A stretch of 64,000 nt of DNA from Populus alba. Its lineage: Eukaryota; Streptophyta; Magnoliopsida; Malpighiales; Salicaceae. Shown here one piece after another: positions 10,895-22,359 of the stretch. The stretch lies in assembly GCF_005239225.2 (NCBI RefSeq), contig NC_133287.1, positions 5,375,493-5,439,492 of the forward strand. The letters run 5' to 3'. How positions within the stretch are numbered: position 1 is the stretch's first letter; every line of letters begins with the position of its first letter. The position numbers were made by a program, and so were the translations under genes. The notes beneath the pieces are model-generated. The model had not been told where the DNA came from. It saw nothing but the letters and a program-made list of their open reading frames with translations, and did no database searches.

Positions 10895-11104
10895 TTATGA
10901 CTGCAATACTTTAATATCACGACATTGAAACTTTTGTCTCTCCAAATAATATTTGTCAACTGAAAAGAAAAATGGTTCTGAGACGGACTTGGCCTCGAAT
11001 CGTGATCCAGAGACGGCATCGGTTTGATAACAATCTCCAACGAGGTCGTTTTCAAGGAACTTGCCCACCATTTGCACCATCTTCAACGCTCTTTCATCAA
11101 CCAT
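10895..11104 (-). CDS. Unrecognised short open frame, possibly a gene fragment
   Basis: A 69-codon minus-strand frame starts MVDERALKMVQMVGKFLEN and has a balanced, soluble-protein-like composition for its first 45 residues. After that it becomes Phe/Tyr-rich (FFFSVDKYYLE), which may be intron read-through. I do not recognise the family. It could be the first exon or a transposed piece of a host gene, or it may be chance. Confidence 0.2.
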   Translation of the reverse strand: MVDERALKMVQMVGKFLENDLVGDCYQTDAVSGSRFEAKSVSEPFFFSVDKYYLERQKFQCRDIKVLQS

Positions 11105-11829
11105 TGTTAATTAACTTAACACATGATCAGTAAATTATTGAGCTGTTAGCTTGCTTTTCTAGATCTTAATTGGACCTGTAATTAAGGTGTTAATTAACAA
11201 ACTAAATCATACACTCATTTAGCCTTACCCAACTATTTGGGTAAGCCAACTTTGGTTAACGTTTAAATTGCAATATAGATAGGTAGGGTCATTGATGCGC
11301 TGGAATTCGGCCATGTCCAGCATACTTCCTTCTTCTTTTTTATGTACACCCATTTTATACCCTACGCGGTCGCTTCGACAAAAAGATTCATGTATTCCAA
11401 GTAAAAACTTGAATGATATATAGTTAATTGATTAATTAAACGATATGATATTCCTCGTGGTAGGTTCCATAGCCAACAAGAAACTAATTTGGTTATAACT
11501 TCTTTAACAAGATGTATATTTATGTAGGAACTTTGACCTGAAATTCATGTCAAAATGAATTTGATCTATACTTAAAAGGAACCTCTAACGTGTGAGAGAT
11601 ATGAAAGTAATATATGATTGAATATTTCTTGTATCTTTGTTTGGCCTGAGCAAGTTGTAAAAGCCATCGATGGAGCTGCATTCTGACTTCTAAGCAGCTG
11701 CTATGCACTTTCTTCCGAATCTTTGTTCAAGTTTTGTCGCTTAGAAGCAACTTGAAGAAAAGAAAAAAAAGAAAAAGGTCTGTGGGGGACTTCGTATATT
11801 TTATTCTTTCTTATCCCTCTTCCTGCGCT
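11105..11829. other. Upstream region of the HIPP gene
   Basis: No coding sequence. It is presumably the distal promoter of the HIPP gene at 11943, with no motif I can assign with confidence. Confidence 0.4.
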
Positions 11830-11838
11830 CTATATAAA
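11830..11838 (+). promoter_or_regulatory. TATA box of the HIPP gene
   Basis: CTATATAAA lies 105 bases upstream of the ATG at 11943. That fits a transcription start near 11860 and a short leader. Confidence 0.65.
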
Positions 11839-11942
11839 CACCCACTTCTCAAGTCATTCTTCATCATATCCTCACACATAAAGCTCAACATTTAAAAACA
11901 ACTAGAGCTCCTAGCTTATAAGATTTCTATTAAGCTCCCAAG

Positions 11943-13029
11943 ATGACTGTAAGAAGTCTTTCTCATGCTTTCTATCTCCTTCTCTTAGCACTTGCATGAT
12001 GCGTTCATAACTTTTTTTAATTTCTACTTGAAAAATGTTCTTGTTATGCGTCATTGATTTGCTACTAGCCAACGGCTGTGTTAAGTTTTTGTAGTATCCA
12101 GCCATTATAAACGTGTTCTTGCATCGAATTTAATTGTTAGTATCACACAACCGTAATTAAGCTAAGCTTGCTAATTAAGAGTACTATTTACAATTAATGT
12201 TCTAGCTAGCTCATCTCTAAAATCAAAATTAAATTCTAGCTGGCATACAATATCATTAAAAGGGCTAACTATAACTGTGTGTGTGAGTGTGTGTATCCAT
12301 TTAGTATTTAATCTAGTATAGTACATACTTCATTAAACTATATATACTCTCGTTCTCGCTCTTGTCAGTTAGAAGCTGTGCTGATTTTGTAGCCAAGAAA
12401 TTATTGATGTTAATTAGCATTAGAATCATAGCATGCTGACCAAAATAAACCCTTTGTTCTAATGTTTCAGATCACAGAGATGAAAGTCTATATGGATTGT
12501 GCTGGCTGCGAGACCAAGATAAGGAAGGCTATTCATAAACTAGATGGTACGTCGTCGAACTATATGTTACTTTCATTTCAAATATTAATATATTTTTTTC
12601 TCGTGTTTGTGTGTGAGAGACGTACGCACTGATGGTTAAACATCATTTTCGTTTTCTTTCACAGGAGTGGATGATATCGATATAGACATATATATGCAAA
12701 AAGTAACAGTTATGGGATGGGCAGACCAGAGAAAAGTTCTCAAAGCAGTGAGGAAGACAGGAAGAAGAGCAGAGCTATGGCCATACCCATACAATCCTGA
12801 ATCCTGTAACTTCAACCAACAGTACTATTATCAGCAGCAGCGGCAGGAACAAGACACAGTTACTTACTATGCAAATTACAAGCCTACCCCTCCATACAAC
12901 TACGACAAGCATGGCTGCAATGAAGAAGAGTCTGGTTACTATCAAAAGCCAGCTTATGCCGCCATTGTTGATGAGGAAGCTAGTGCCATCTTCAGTGATG
13001 ACAATCCTCATGCCTGCTCCATCATGTAA
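11943..13029 (+). CDS. Heavy-metal-associated isoprenylated plant protein (HIPP, At1g06330-like)
   Basis: CDS is join(11943..11948, 12471..12546, 12665..13029), 148 aa. The first exon encodes only Met-Thr; the next two complete an HMA (heavy-metal-associated) domain, residues 3-66. It has the metal-binding loop MDCAGC (Cys12, Cys15) and the ferredoxin-like core ending RKTGRRAELWPYPYNP. A Tyr/Gln-rich linker follows (80-125). The protein ends FSDDNPHACSIM: Cys145-Ser-Ile-Met is a CaaX box for prenylation. Domain order and ending match At1g06330. HIPPs bind soft metal ions and are lipid-anchored, with reported roles in metal handling and stress; this protein's role is inferred from the family. 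Splice sites (ACT|GTAAGA, GATG|GTACGT, CAG acceptors) are canonical. A start at the ATG in exon 2 (12480) is possible but would lose MTITE, which the family keeps. Confidence 0.92.
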
Positions 13030-13794
13030 TGGTGTGACGAAGGCAGTATCTCTGAATTTTCTTTTCATCATTTTTGTGTATAAGATGTATTTTGGACGAG
13101 TTGACTGTAATTTTATGATATAAGCAAGGGTCGTTTGTGATATAAGATGTATTTGTAATTTAAAAGGTCTTTGGGTTGGGCTTACAGTACTGTGGCCCCT
13201 TTTGGGTTTTTTGCGCTCCAAGAGGCTTTCGAGCTTCGTCGTCTCGTTGTTGGTACATGAGAAACTCTGAAAACCATTTTTCAAGCGTCCATAAAAATTA
13301 TGCACAATTAAGTCATTGAAAAACCTTAAATAAAAATTTAATTTTCCATGGTTGTGTAGTATGATGCTATTTAAGGGGACTTTTTTATTTATTTATTTGA
13401 ACTTATACTACTTGTTGAAATCCTCATCAGGCCTCTTTCAAGTTTCACTCTAGTTTATTCCGTTTTATCTTTCAATCCAGCTTACACAGTAGTTATCATC
13501 ATATTATTTGCATTTCTCCTTAACAGTGCAATATAAATAAATTGGATAAATGGAAAATAATTGTTCCAAAATAAAAGGAAAAAAAGAAAAAAAAATCCCA
13601 AATCTCTCTCTCTCTCTCTCTCTCATTAAAACTCAAACTATCACAAACTATATATATATTTCTTAAAAAATCAATTTTGTAATGGAATATTTACCTAATA
13701 TGATGCGGTAAGGATTTATTGCCAATTTTAAATATTTTTTAGAACCCAAATTTTATTTTATTTTTTTCATGGAGAAGACGAAGTTGATAATAAA
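13030..13794. other. 3' flank of the HIPP gene and a (CT)n microsatellite
   Basis: Contains the likely 3' UTR and a TC-dinucleotide run at about 13604-13624. The 176-codon minus frame overlapping the HIPP gene is a shadow. Confidence 0.5.
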
Positions 13795-15278
13795 CACACA
13801 AGATTTAAAAGTTTTACCAACGGACTTTTTCCGTTGGCGTAAGACACATATTCCATCGGTAATTAATTTACCGACTAAATCACCGACGGAGAATTTTCGT
13901 CGGTGAATCTTTTGTCGGTAATTTTTTGTTCGTCGGTAATAATATTACTGATGGATTTACTGGCGGAACAAACGCGTCGGTAAATTTTTTTTTATTACCA
14001 ATGGATTTACCAACGGATTTACCGACGGAAATTTCCGTCGGTAAATCCATCGGTAATTATTTAAAAACATTTTTAAAAAAAAAATCATTTTATAAAATTA
14101 TAAAATAATTAAATTAACATAAATCAACATTGTATAATATATACTCAAAATGCTTGGAAAAAAGAATAAGAAAATCAACTCAAACAAATTTGTAACAAAT
14201 AAATAAAACAAAAAAATTAATTCAACTAAAAAATTCATATGAAAAAAATGAAGTTGCAATTGCTAAAAATTTAAAAATCCTATAAATAAATCAACTAAAA
14301 ATTGATCTCATATGAAAAAAAAAAAAAAAAACTCACAACAACATTTATACAATTATTAAGAACAAAATCAATTAAAATTAAATAAAAAACAAATATAGTG
14401 AAAAATCATGAAAAAATAAGAAAAAAAGAAAGATCTTACCTTAATATACTTGCAAGTGAAGCTAAGGAAAAAAAAATTCGTGAAGCATATTAATTAAAAA
14501 AAAACTAAGAGGATAAAAGAAGAAAGAAGAAGAAGGAAGAAGAAGACATACCCGAGCATGGAGGAAAAGAGAAGGAGATGAGGAGAGAAAAGAAGAGAAA
14601 GAAATAGATATTGATTTTTTTTACATATAGTGAAGAAGAAGAAGAAGAAGAAGTAGAAGTAGAAGTAGTAGTAGAAGAAGAAGAAGAAATAGAAGTAGTA
14701 GTAGAAGAAGAAGAAATGAGTCTGTCTCTTGTGAAATAAGCGGATTCAGGTTTTTTATTGGGGCGCATTACCGACGGATAATTGAATATTAATATTTTTT
14801 TAATTATTCCATCGGTAATATTTAATTTAAATTTTCAATTTCGTAAAAATTTTTTAGAAACCACCAAAAATTACCGATGATTTTTCAATCCGTCGGTGAT
14901 TCCGTCTGTAATATTTAAATGAAAATTTTAAATCAATTGAATTTTTTCATAAAACCGCCAAAACACGCCGATGAATTTTCAATCCGTCGGTGATTTTGTC
15001 CGTAAAGTAAAACAATTAACAATGCAATTGGAAGATGAACAGTTCTGGAGTTCTCTGTAAAATACCGACGGAAAAATTCCATCGGTAATTCCCTTTGTAA
15101 TTGACATGATGAACAGTGTTTATCTTTTTTTTTTTTTGCTTTGCTTTATTTTTTTTCCCATGGTAATTCACTCGGTATATACCGAGGGAATCTTTTCGTC
15201 GGTAAAATCCCTCAGAAATTTATCGACGGAAATATTCCCTCGGTATTTCCGTTTGTATTTATTGATTTTCTGGTAGTG
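13795..15278. mobile_element. Non-autonomous CACTA (En/Spm) element
   Basis: The right end reads GATTTTCTGGTAGTG, the complement of the CACTA terminal motif CACTACCAGAAAATC, and stops at 15278. Both flanks are packed with short subterminal repeats in both orientations (ACCGACGG, CCGTCGGTAA, TACCGATGG), at about 13815-14060 and 14765-15255, as expected of CACTA transposase-binding regions. The middle is AT-rich and includes a GAA/GTA tract (about 14636-14715). There is no transposase. A clean left CACTA terminus is missing: the best candidate is a weak CACACAAGATTT at 13795, so the left limit is uncertain. Confidence 0.75.
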
Positions 15279-17106
15279 AAAGGTGTGTTTTACCATAATT
15301 ATGATTTGGCAAGTTTGTGAAGACTTAATTTGTGTTTGGTAAAGTATTTGTAATGCCTTGTTTGGTAAAGTATTTGTAATGCCTTCTTATAGCTTTTAAG
15401 TTTTTTTTTTTGGGATGATTTTGATATGTTAATACCCCTTCACACACACGCACATATAAAATTAAACTTGTGTTTTTTAATTCCGATACACTTTTGCAAA
15501 AATCATTGCATCACATTAATAAAACATGTACTAATAATAGATGTAATTAATGCCTCACATTTTTATTTTGGTATCTTTATATATGCAAACAATCATTTAC
15601 AGTTAAAAAAGTAATACATTTTTTTAAATTACCTCGTTTTTATTTCATTTTATTATTTTTTATTCCGAGTGATTTTTGACATGTAACACTATTATACACT
15701 ACACATAAATATCAAGATTACCTGCAAACATATTAACAACCTAGATCACATTCATTCCATTCAATCAATACTATTATAAGAGGTGCATCATCCATCATTT
15801 CTTTAAAATACAAGTATATACATTACACCTCCAATTATAAAGGTATCAATATATCTTAAGGTATTCATTCTTTTAATACTACATAGTAACATCTTGACTT
15901 AAAATATACAAAACCAATATTTACTTATTAGAAATTAATACAAAGTTCTATCTAATATAATAATATAACAAAAGGCTAAAGTGTGCACCGTCAAGATTAG
16001 GGAAAGGGGTGTGAGGTACTTGTAAGATGCACACAAATATAGATTAATACATGAAAAAGAAAGTTCAACCTAGAGTTCATTTTATTTATAAGCCTCATGT
16101 TTATATGGACATGGATAAGAGAAATAAATAATCTAATTGGACCCACCTGTAAATTATGTTTGGTAGTGTAACAATCAATTCCATCCAAATTGTTGAAGAC
16201 AACATTTATTAATAATGCATTTATCAATTCCAATATTTTTTTTTATTAAAAATGAATTTGCAACCTAATAACTAATTATGAATTCCATACAAATTCTATT
16301 TCCCATCAAATATGAACTAAACAATAAAATTAACACAAATAATTGATATCCAACTAAGTATCCATCATTTATTCTATCCAAACTTATTCAATCTAACTTA
16401 ATACTTTTTAATTATTATCAATTCTAAAAAAATTAATTTTTCTTAAATTTCTAGCTTAACAATAAATTTAGCAAAATTTAATTAGTACCCATTAAGTTAC
16501 CCATCATTTCTTTAATTATAACACATCTAAGTTACAAACTTAATCTCAATTTCATCAAATAAAAAATAAAATCAATTCCATCCAAACCCAAAACAAATCC
16601 TAACATATATACACATCATGCATTAATACAACAAAACTATTTAGGAAAAAGTTGTAGAACACTTACATATATAAGGCAATTACAAATACCACAAAAACAA
16701 ATTCAATAAATTAACCTAAATATAAATGGGTCACAAAAAAAATAGGAAAGTCTGCTTACTTGGTGTAATGAAGGTTCATTAGAGATAGAACTAAAAGAGA
16801 AAAGTGGATACTACTAACAAATATAGATTGATGCTGGTGGTTTGGGTGGTTGTATTTATAAGGGAAAAGAGAACTGTCTAGTTTTAATTCATTTAAATTT
16901 TCCAATATAATTTCCATCACCATTTCCATCAATATTGCTAATGTGTTGAATTACCAATGGGATTTTTATTGATTTTTTTATTCTATCGCAATTTCCATTA
17001 GAATCTACCGATAGGAAATATTATATTGTTATTTCCATCAAAAACTACCTATAAATTGTTTTTCCTTTTAACATTTTTGTTGTTATTTGCTAACTTTCTG
17101 GTAATG
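15279..17106. mobile_element. Older CACTA-like remnant (right end at 17106) in AT-rich sequence
   Basis: The right end reads AACTTTCTGGTAATG, one or two changes from the CACTA terminal motif. Just inside it are degraded subterminal-type phrases (ATTTCCATCA, CTACCGATAGG, AATTACCAATGGG). A short direct duplication of a TTTGGTAAAGTATTTGTAAT unit lies at about 15333-15385. I could not find the left end or any coding sequence. Confidence 0.4.
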
Positions 17107-19228
17107 TACGATGAAGTGGTCATTTGAAGAACCATTATTTAATGGAGTTAACTTGATGACCATCCTGAATGGATGTGTATGGTATATTTTTGGTGGAGAA
17201 AGTTTAAGTTTAGATAAATAATCTCAAATTCAAGTATTTAGTTTTTAAAATTATGAAATAAATTAAGAAATTTTTTTGGTCAAACAAGAGCAATGAGTCG
17301 CTTGTGAGGGGAGTATGAAAAAATCATAATGTAACTATGAAAATTTAAAGAACCAATATTCAATATGTTTTCATAATTAAGTGTTATATTAATTTTATAT
17401 TATTTTAAACATGTTTTATTTTATTTTCTTACCTAACTTATGTATGATAAATTAAATCATATATGATTTAACAATTAAGTGTACCAGGTTGTGTGATTTT
17501 TTTTATGACACCTATACAAGGCCAAGTCGAATGACATAGAGATGTGAAAAAGATATAGACCAAAGAATGTCATATATCATAATTGGGAAATGCATCTTGA
17601 GTTTATTGTATCAAAAACTCTTCTAAAACCTTCAGGAACCAGTAAAAAAAATCAAAATAAAAAAAACTTATGGTTGGATGAGCAAGCACACTAGAGGAGT
17701 GATTTCATTTACCCATCGTGCCTAACACCAAGTAAGATTTCATTGTTATATATTTTGTTATTTGTCTTGAAGTCTTAGTTATGTATTTATTAGTGAGACT
17801 TCTAACAAACTATTTAATATAAAAGAGAAGAACTGGGTCGAGAATAATTCTAATGGAGTTATACAAGAAAACTTATATAAAAAAGGGATATGATAAAATT
17901 TTCATATATATAAAAAAGCATATCTTTTCGTAGTAAGTATTTTGATAGTTATCATTGATTTAAAATTGTTTATCTATATCAATAGTATGAAATGTAATTG
18001 AATTTAAAAACCTGGTTTTATTTGGAGAGATATAACACCAACATAGTTGAGAAATTTAGCAAAGATACTTCCACTTCTCCTCATAATGATCTTAAGTATG
18101 GTTGAAGACTATTGCAAGTGATGGATCAAATAGGAACTAGATTTATAGTTTGCTTATGGCATCAACCTGAGAATTGAGGGAGTGTCATACTATTTTAACT
18201 TTAAACACGTTGTTTTCTAACCTAAGCTATTAATCATAGGAATTTGATGAGATTATGAAGCAAAAGATTCAGGAACAAATGGCTAGTGCACAACTCCTAG
18301 AACAAAATAGAATATATTTAGCTCAACAAAGTACAATTATAAGTGTATCATTTCTTCCCATGCTTGGACCTTTTGGTGCTAAATCTTTTCCTGCCCCTTC
18401 ACCTTTAGCACTTCTGGTGAGATGTACCAGGTATGCTTCTCCTTATTGATCTAATAGTATTTCAATTGGAATTTGAATGGTTTTGACACTTGTATCTTTT
18501 ATTGTTCATTTTTTACCTTTTATTTTATTTTTGTATATGAAATTCTACTTATCTCATTGTTGTGCATTATTTATATGAATTCACTACTTAAATCTTTAAA
18601 CTGTGAGAACTTATATATCTACTTAATTTATTTAGCATTATTCATTGTGAAAATTGTATAAATTAATTTTTGGAGATACCTTTTATTGTTGTTGTGGTTT
18701 TATTATGAGTAAGCAATCATTGACTTTGGGATCATAACAAACAAAATAAAAATAAAATAAAATCTCTAATGAAATCGTCAACAAAATCAATATTTTATAA
18801 GCATTTTTGTCAAAAATTACATCAACATGTTTCTACCCATTCTAAAACTTTTGGTAAAACTTATAAAAATTATAGCAACTCGATGATAGAATATTTGGTC
18901 AGAAAAATATATGATGATGAAATTTCTAATAAAAAATAGGTGGTAAAAGTTGATTTTTAGACTTGAATATTTTATCGATGATTTCTTCAATATTAAAAAT
19001 TGCTAATGGAAAAATAAACAACAATGAAATTTTTAACAAAAAATTAAATGGTAAAAACTGATTTTTAGGTGCAAATATTTTATTAATAATTTTATTAGTA
19101 TTGAAAATTGCCATAAAATTATTGATAGAATAAAAAGACCTAATAATTTATTTTTTAATAGCAAAAAAAATATTTTTTATATACCAATATAATATTCCAT
19201 CGATATTAAAGTTTAATTTTGTGGTAGG
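17107..19228. mobile_element. Possible third CACTA-type remnant with subterminal repeats
   Basis: Sequence near 18880-19130 contains two diverged copies of a block with GGTAAAA(G/C)TGATTTTTAG and ATTG(C)TAATGGAAAAATA-like phrases. It ends in TTTTGTGGTAGG at about 19228, a weak match to a CACTA terminus. A frame near 18255-18340 (MKQKIQEQMASAQLLEQNR) resembles the Gln-rich coiled tail of plant En/Spm-type proteins. This is suggestive only. Confidence 0.3.
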
Positions 19229-19606
19229 ATATCTTTTAAGAGCCAAATATAAGTAACAATTGATATTCGTACAGGGCAACCATCCCTAAAGAGTATTATA
19301 AGTCAACTACATGATTAATTTTGTGCAACTCATAAATATAATTACAAAAAAAAATGATAATATAGTGTATTAATCAAAAATATTTTTAATAGATGTGACC
19401 ATTAGTTTATTAGTTAATATTCTATATAGACTTATTGTCTTGTTAATAGAAATTGTAAATGCAGACATAAGAAATAAAAAGGCCAAATATCAAGTTATGA
19501 GATTAATATGCACATACATAGAACTACCATAAGAAATTTAGAAGGTTATATGATCAAAACCGGTTTTGTATATATAATACACGCATGATGACAAAGATAA
19601 AGACTA
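19229..19606. other. 3' flank of the Dof gene
   Basis: AT-rich, with no gene. It probably includes the 3' UTR of the minus-strand Dof gene. Confidence 0.5.
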
Positions 19607-20086
19607 TCAACAAGTTTGACCACTTGAGCCACCGCTCCTCCGCCGCTTCACGGGGAAAACATGACGGGAACTGCCATGGGTCGTTGCCAAGTGCCACTCC
19701 TCCAAAACCATCCCATCTAGCTCAAATTGGTGAACCCCACCAGAGCCATCATACAAGCACCCCTCCGAGTAACCGTCAAGACCAACCCGGCCAGGTGGCT
19801 TAGTTTTCCGGCGGCCGGCACCCACAGGAACATTTCGTAGGGCCCCACCTGCCGTCCAGTACCTCTGGCAGCCCTTACAGAAATATCTTGGCTGGTTAAC
19901 ATTGTAGTTGTTGAAGTAACAAAACTTGGTCTCCATGCTCTTACATCTAGGGCAAGGTATGACCTTCTCTGGTCTCTTGTCAATGGTTGGATTTTCCTTG
20001 TTTGGATTTTCCTTGTTACCTTCTTGTTTATCATGCAACGTAATTGTTGCTCCAAAGAGCTTGATACCCTCTCCTTGGCTAGCCAT
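19607..20086 (-). CDS. DOF1.5: Dof zinc-finger transcription factor, DOF1.5/COG1 type
   Basis: Intronless CDS of 159 aa. An N-terminal [10 protein letters not shown] motif (6-15) precedes a short linker with a tandem NKENP duplication (24-33). The Dof domain follows (about 41-95): CPRC (45-48), a 21-residue spacer, then CKGC (70-73), with [20 protein letters not shown] and [20 protein letters not shown]. The tail keeps [11 protein letters not shown] and [10 protein letters not shown], as in Arabidopsis DOF1.5 (COG1) and DOF2.3. Dof proteins bind AAAG core sites; COG1 modulates phytochrome responses in Arabidopsis, and a light or clock role here is inferred. I chose the start [12 protein letters not shown] (20086) over the Met five codons upstream because relatives begin MATQ-.GIKLFG. 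The symbol reflects family placement. Confidence 0.93.
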   Translation of the reverse strand: MASQGEGIKLFGATITLHDKQEGNKENPNKENPTIDKRPEKVIPCPRCKSMETKFCYFNNYNVNQPRYFCKGCQRYWTAGGALRNVPVGAGRRKTKPPGRVGLDGYSEGCLYDGSGGVHQFELDGMVLEEWHLATTHGSSRHVFPVKRRRSGGSSGQTC

Positions 20087-20222
20087 GATGGAGATAAACA
20101 AATTAAGGATGAGATGGAGAGAAAGATTAACACTAATTTGCGGGTTACTAAAGCCTAAATTAAGGGGAAAATGAGAGAGAAGATTTATTTGTAGATAGAT
20201 AGGAATGGGAGGTGCTTATGTG

Positions 20223-20232
20223 CATATATAAA
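20223..20232 (-). promoter_or_regulatory. TATA box of the Dof gene
   Basis: Read on the minus strand, CTTTATATATG lies about 135 bases upstream of the chosen start codon. Beyond it (20267-20300 on the plus strand) is a pure run of 34 A, which is poly-T in the gene's orientation. Confidence 0.5.
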
Positions 20233-20266
20233 GTGCTAAAAAACATGCTGGAAACCCACCCCCCAG

Positions 20267-20300
<34 letters not shown>
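20267..20300. repeat. Poly-A (34 nt) homopolymer in the Dof promoter
   Basis: An uninterrupted run of A preceded by CCCCCCAG. Its position immediately upstream of the TATA box makes length variation potentially relevant to expression. Confidence 0.85.
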
Positions 20301-20302
<2 letters not shown>

Positions 20303-22359
20303 ACTCATGTGACATAGCCGCCAAGGAACAAGTTAGGTGGCGTGGAAAAGCTGATGATGAGCTTTTTTGGTCCACATCATCAATCCACGTCATGAACAGT
20401 GGGGTGTATAAAAGTCTAAATGTGGGACCCATTACAGGTGGGTCGCGTACAAAGCGTCAAGGATAGGAATAAATTAAGGAGAGATAAAGTTTTGTCTAAA
20501 TGGAAAAGTTCTAACCATAAGGAAAACCGAAGGGATCAAGGACTAAATTAAAGTACTCTGCATTTGCCTTTGAAAAGTTACTTTTGTGCATGGATATGGC
20601 CTTTTGCTTTTAATGGATTATGTTTCCACATCAGGGTAGTGGTAATTTTCTATAGGTAACTATCGGCACATTGACTAACATGTAGTGACAAGTAGAGTCA
20701 AAGGATATTGTAAGCAAAAAAAATAAAATAAACATGTAGCACAACACAAGGAAAATTAATCTGTTCATCAAAAACTATAATAAATGATAAAAATAATAAT
20801 AAAAATATAAAAGATCGAAAGTAATTCATACTTTTGTATTAAATTTAATATAACAACAGTCTTTTATTGGTTTAATAATCTAAGAAATATTTTACGATAA
20901 CCCAAAAAAAATGGATTAGAAGTAGAAAAACTATCCCGCATAAATCCTATAAATGAGATTGGAACTTGACTATTATATTTAATCGAAAATATCATCTCAC
21001 AAAATTGCTTAAAATGATAGTTCTAGAGAAAACAAGTTGTTTGAAATGAAGAGAAGCTTTCACATCTCCAATTCCGAGTCAAATTGATTGGAGGAAATCT
21101 CATCTGACAGTTGTTTAAAAAAAAAGAAAGGAAAAGAAAAGGTTGTTTAAAATGGCGGGTGCTTTCATATTTCCAATAACGTACCATATCAAGTCAAATT
21201 GTCTAGAGAAGAGATAATTTATGACACTAATTTACCATATCATAAGTTTGTACGATAAAAAAAAAAAAAAAAAAGAATACAGACAACTCACATCAGAGAC
21301 ATCTTTCTGTCATGTCCAATAGTAAGATAATAGGGACTTGTATCCGTACGCACATATATATATATATATATGAGGATTTTGGTAAGTGGATGCATGTCAT
21401 GGGGCATCTAATGGTGCATTGATTAAGCTGGACTGGGAGGAAGGAACATGAAAATCAAACTTTTCACATGCCTTGATCTTGGGGTGTCGTAGATTGGATT
21501 AGTGTTTGAAACTAGAGTAGTTAAAATAATTAAAAATAATAATTTAAAACAAAAAAATGAACAAGGTAGAGATTCCAAAGTATGAGATTGCACTGGTGAC
21601 CTAGCTACTTGCTTCCTAGCTGGTGATTTATAATATGTGAAAGATTAAAGAACTATACATGTGGGCGGGTCATGGATTATATTTTAAACATGCAATGTTT
21701 AGGGGCATATTTTATTTATCCTTGAAAAAGTTGGATGCCGCTTAATGCTATTGCTTTTTGCTTAAAAAAACTCTTTTCACCTGTTTTGTGTGGCTTTGAT
21801 GATAGCTTTGCTGCTTCCTTTACGTCTTTTGAAAATGTTGGGTTTGTGTTTAATTATGGGTAGCTTTCAGCTGCAATTGTGTCTATGGGGTTTTTTTTAA
21901 TGAAGGAATCCGATCTGATTAGTATAAAAAAATAGCCTCTTTTCCACCAGTAACTTTTCCCATTTTATAATGTGGACAAGGAAGCATTTTCTCTCCTTTT
22001 ACTTGAAAAAGAGATGCACTTTTTTTCTTTAGGATGCTTTAGAAGTCTCCTTTTAATTTAATAACAAAAGCATATTTTAAAAAGGATAAAGTGATTTGCA
22101 TAAGTCTTCCTTTATGATACATAGAGCACCTCTCTTTCTTTCTTTTTTTCTTTCCTTCTTTTCTTTTCTTTTCTTGCCACTATATGACAGGTTAAGTGCC
22201 TACCTCATAATGCATGAATTTGAAAGCAGCAGAATATAATCTAGATCTGATTTATATTTGTAGTTTTATTCTTCATTTGAAACATATTGCATATCATTAT
22301 TTTTATTGAGTTTCACTATAAATACATAATATCATTATTTTTTAGATTAAAAAATATGA
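20301..22359. other. Intergenic region upstream of the Dof gene
   Basis: About 2 kb without a recognisable gene. It includes a short TA run (about 21354-21371) and a TTTCTT-rich pyrimidine stretch near 22134-22175. The first several hundred bases are presumably the promoter of the Dof gene. Confidence 0.5.

Noticed and set aside
12775..13305. 176-codon minus-strand frame over the HIPP gene
   Set aside because: It is a shadow of the well-supported HIPP exon 3 and 3' UTR, with no family resemblance.
14505..14768. Ser/Thr-rich minus-strand frame
   Set aside because: It is the translation of a GAA/GTA microsatellite inside the CACTA element.
19717..20133. 138-codon minus frame overlapping the Dof gene
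   Set aside because: Wrong frame; the Dof reading has full conserved motifs.
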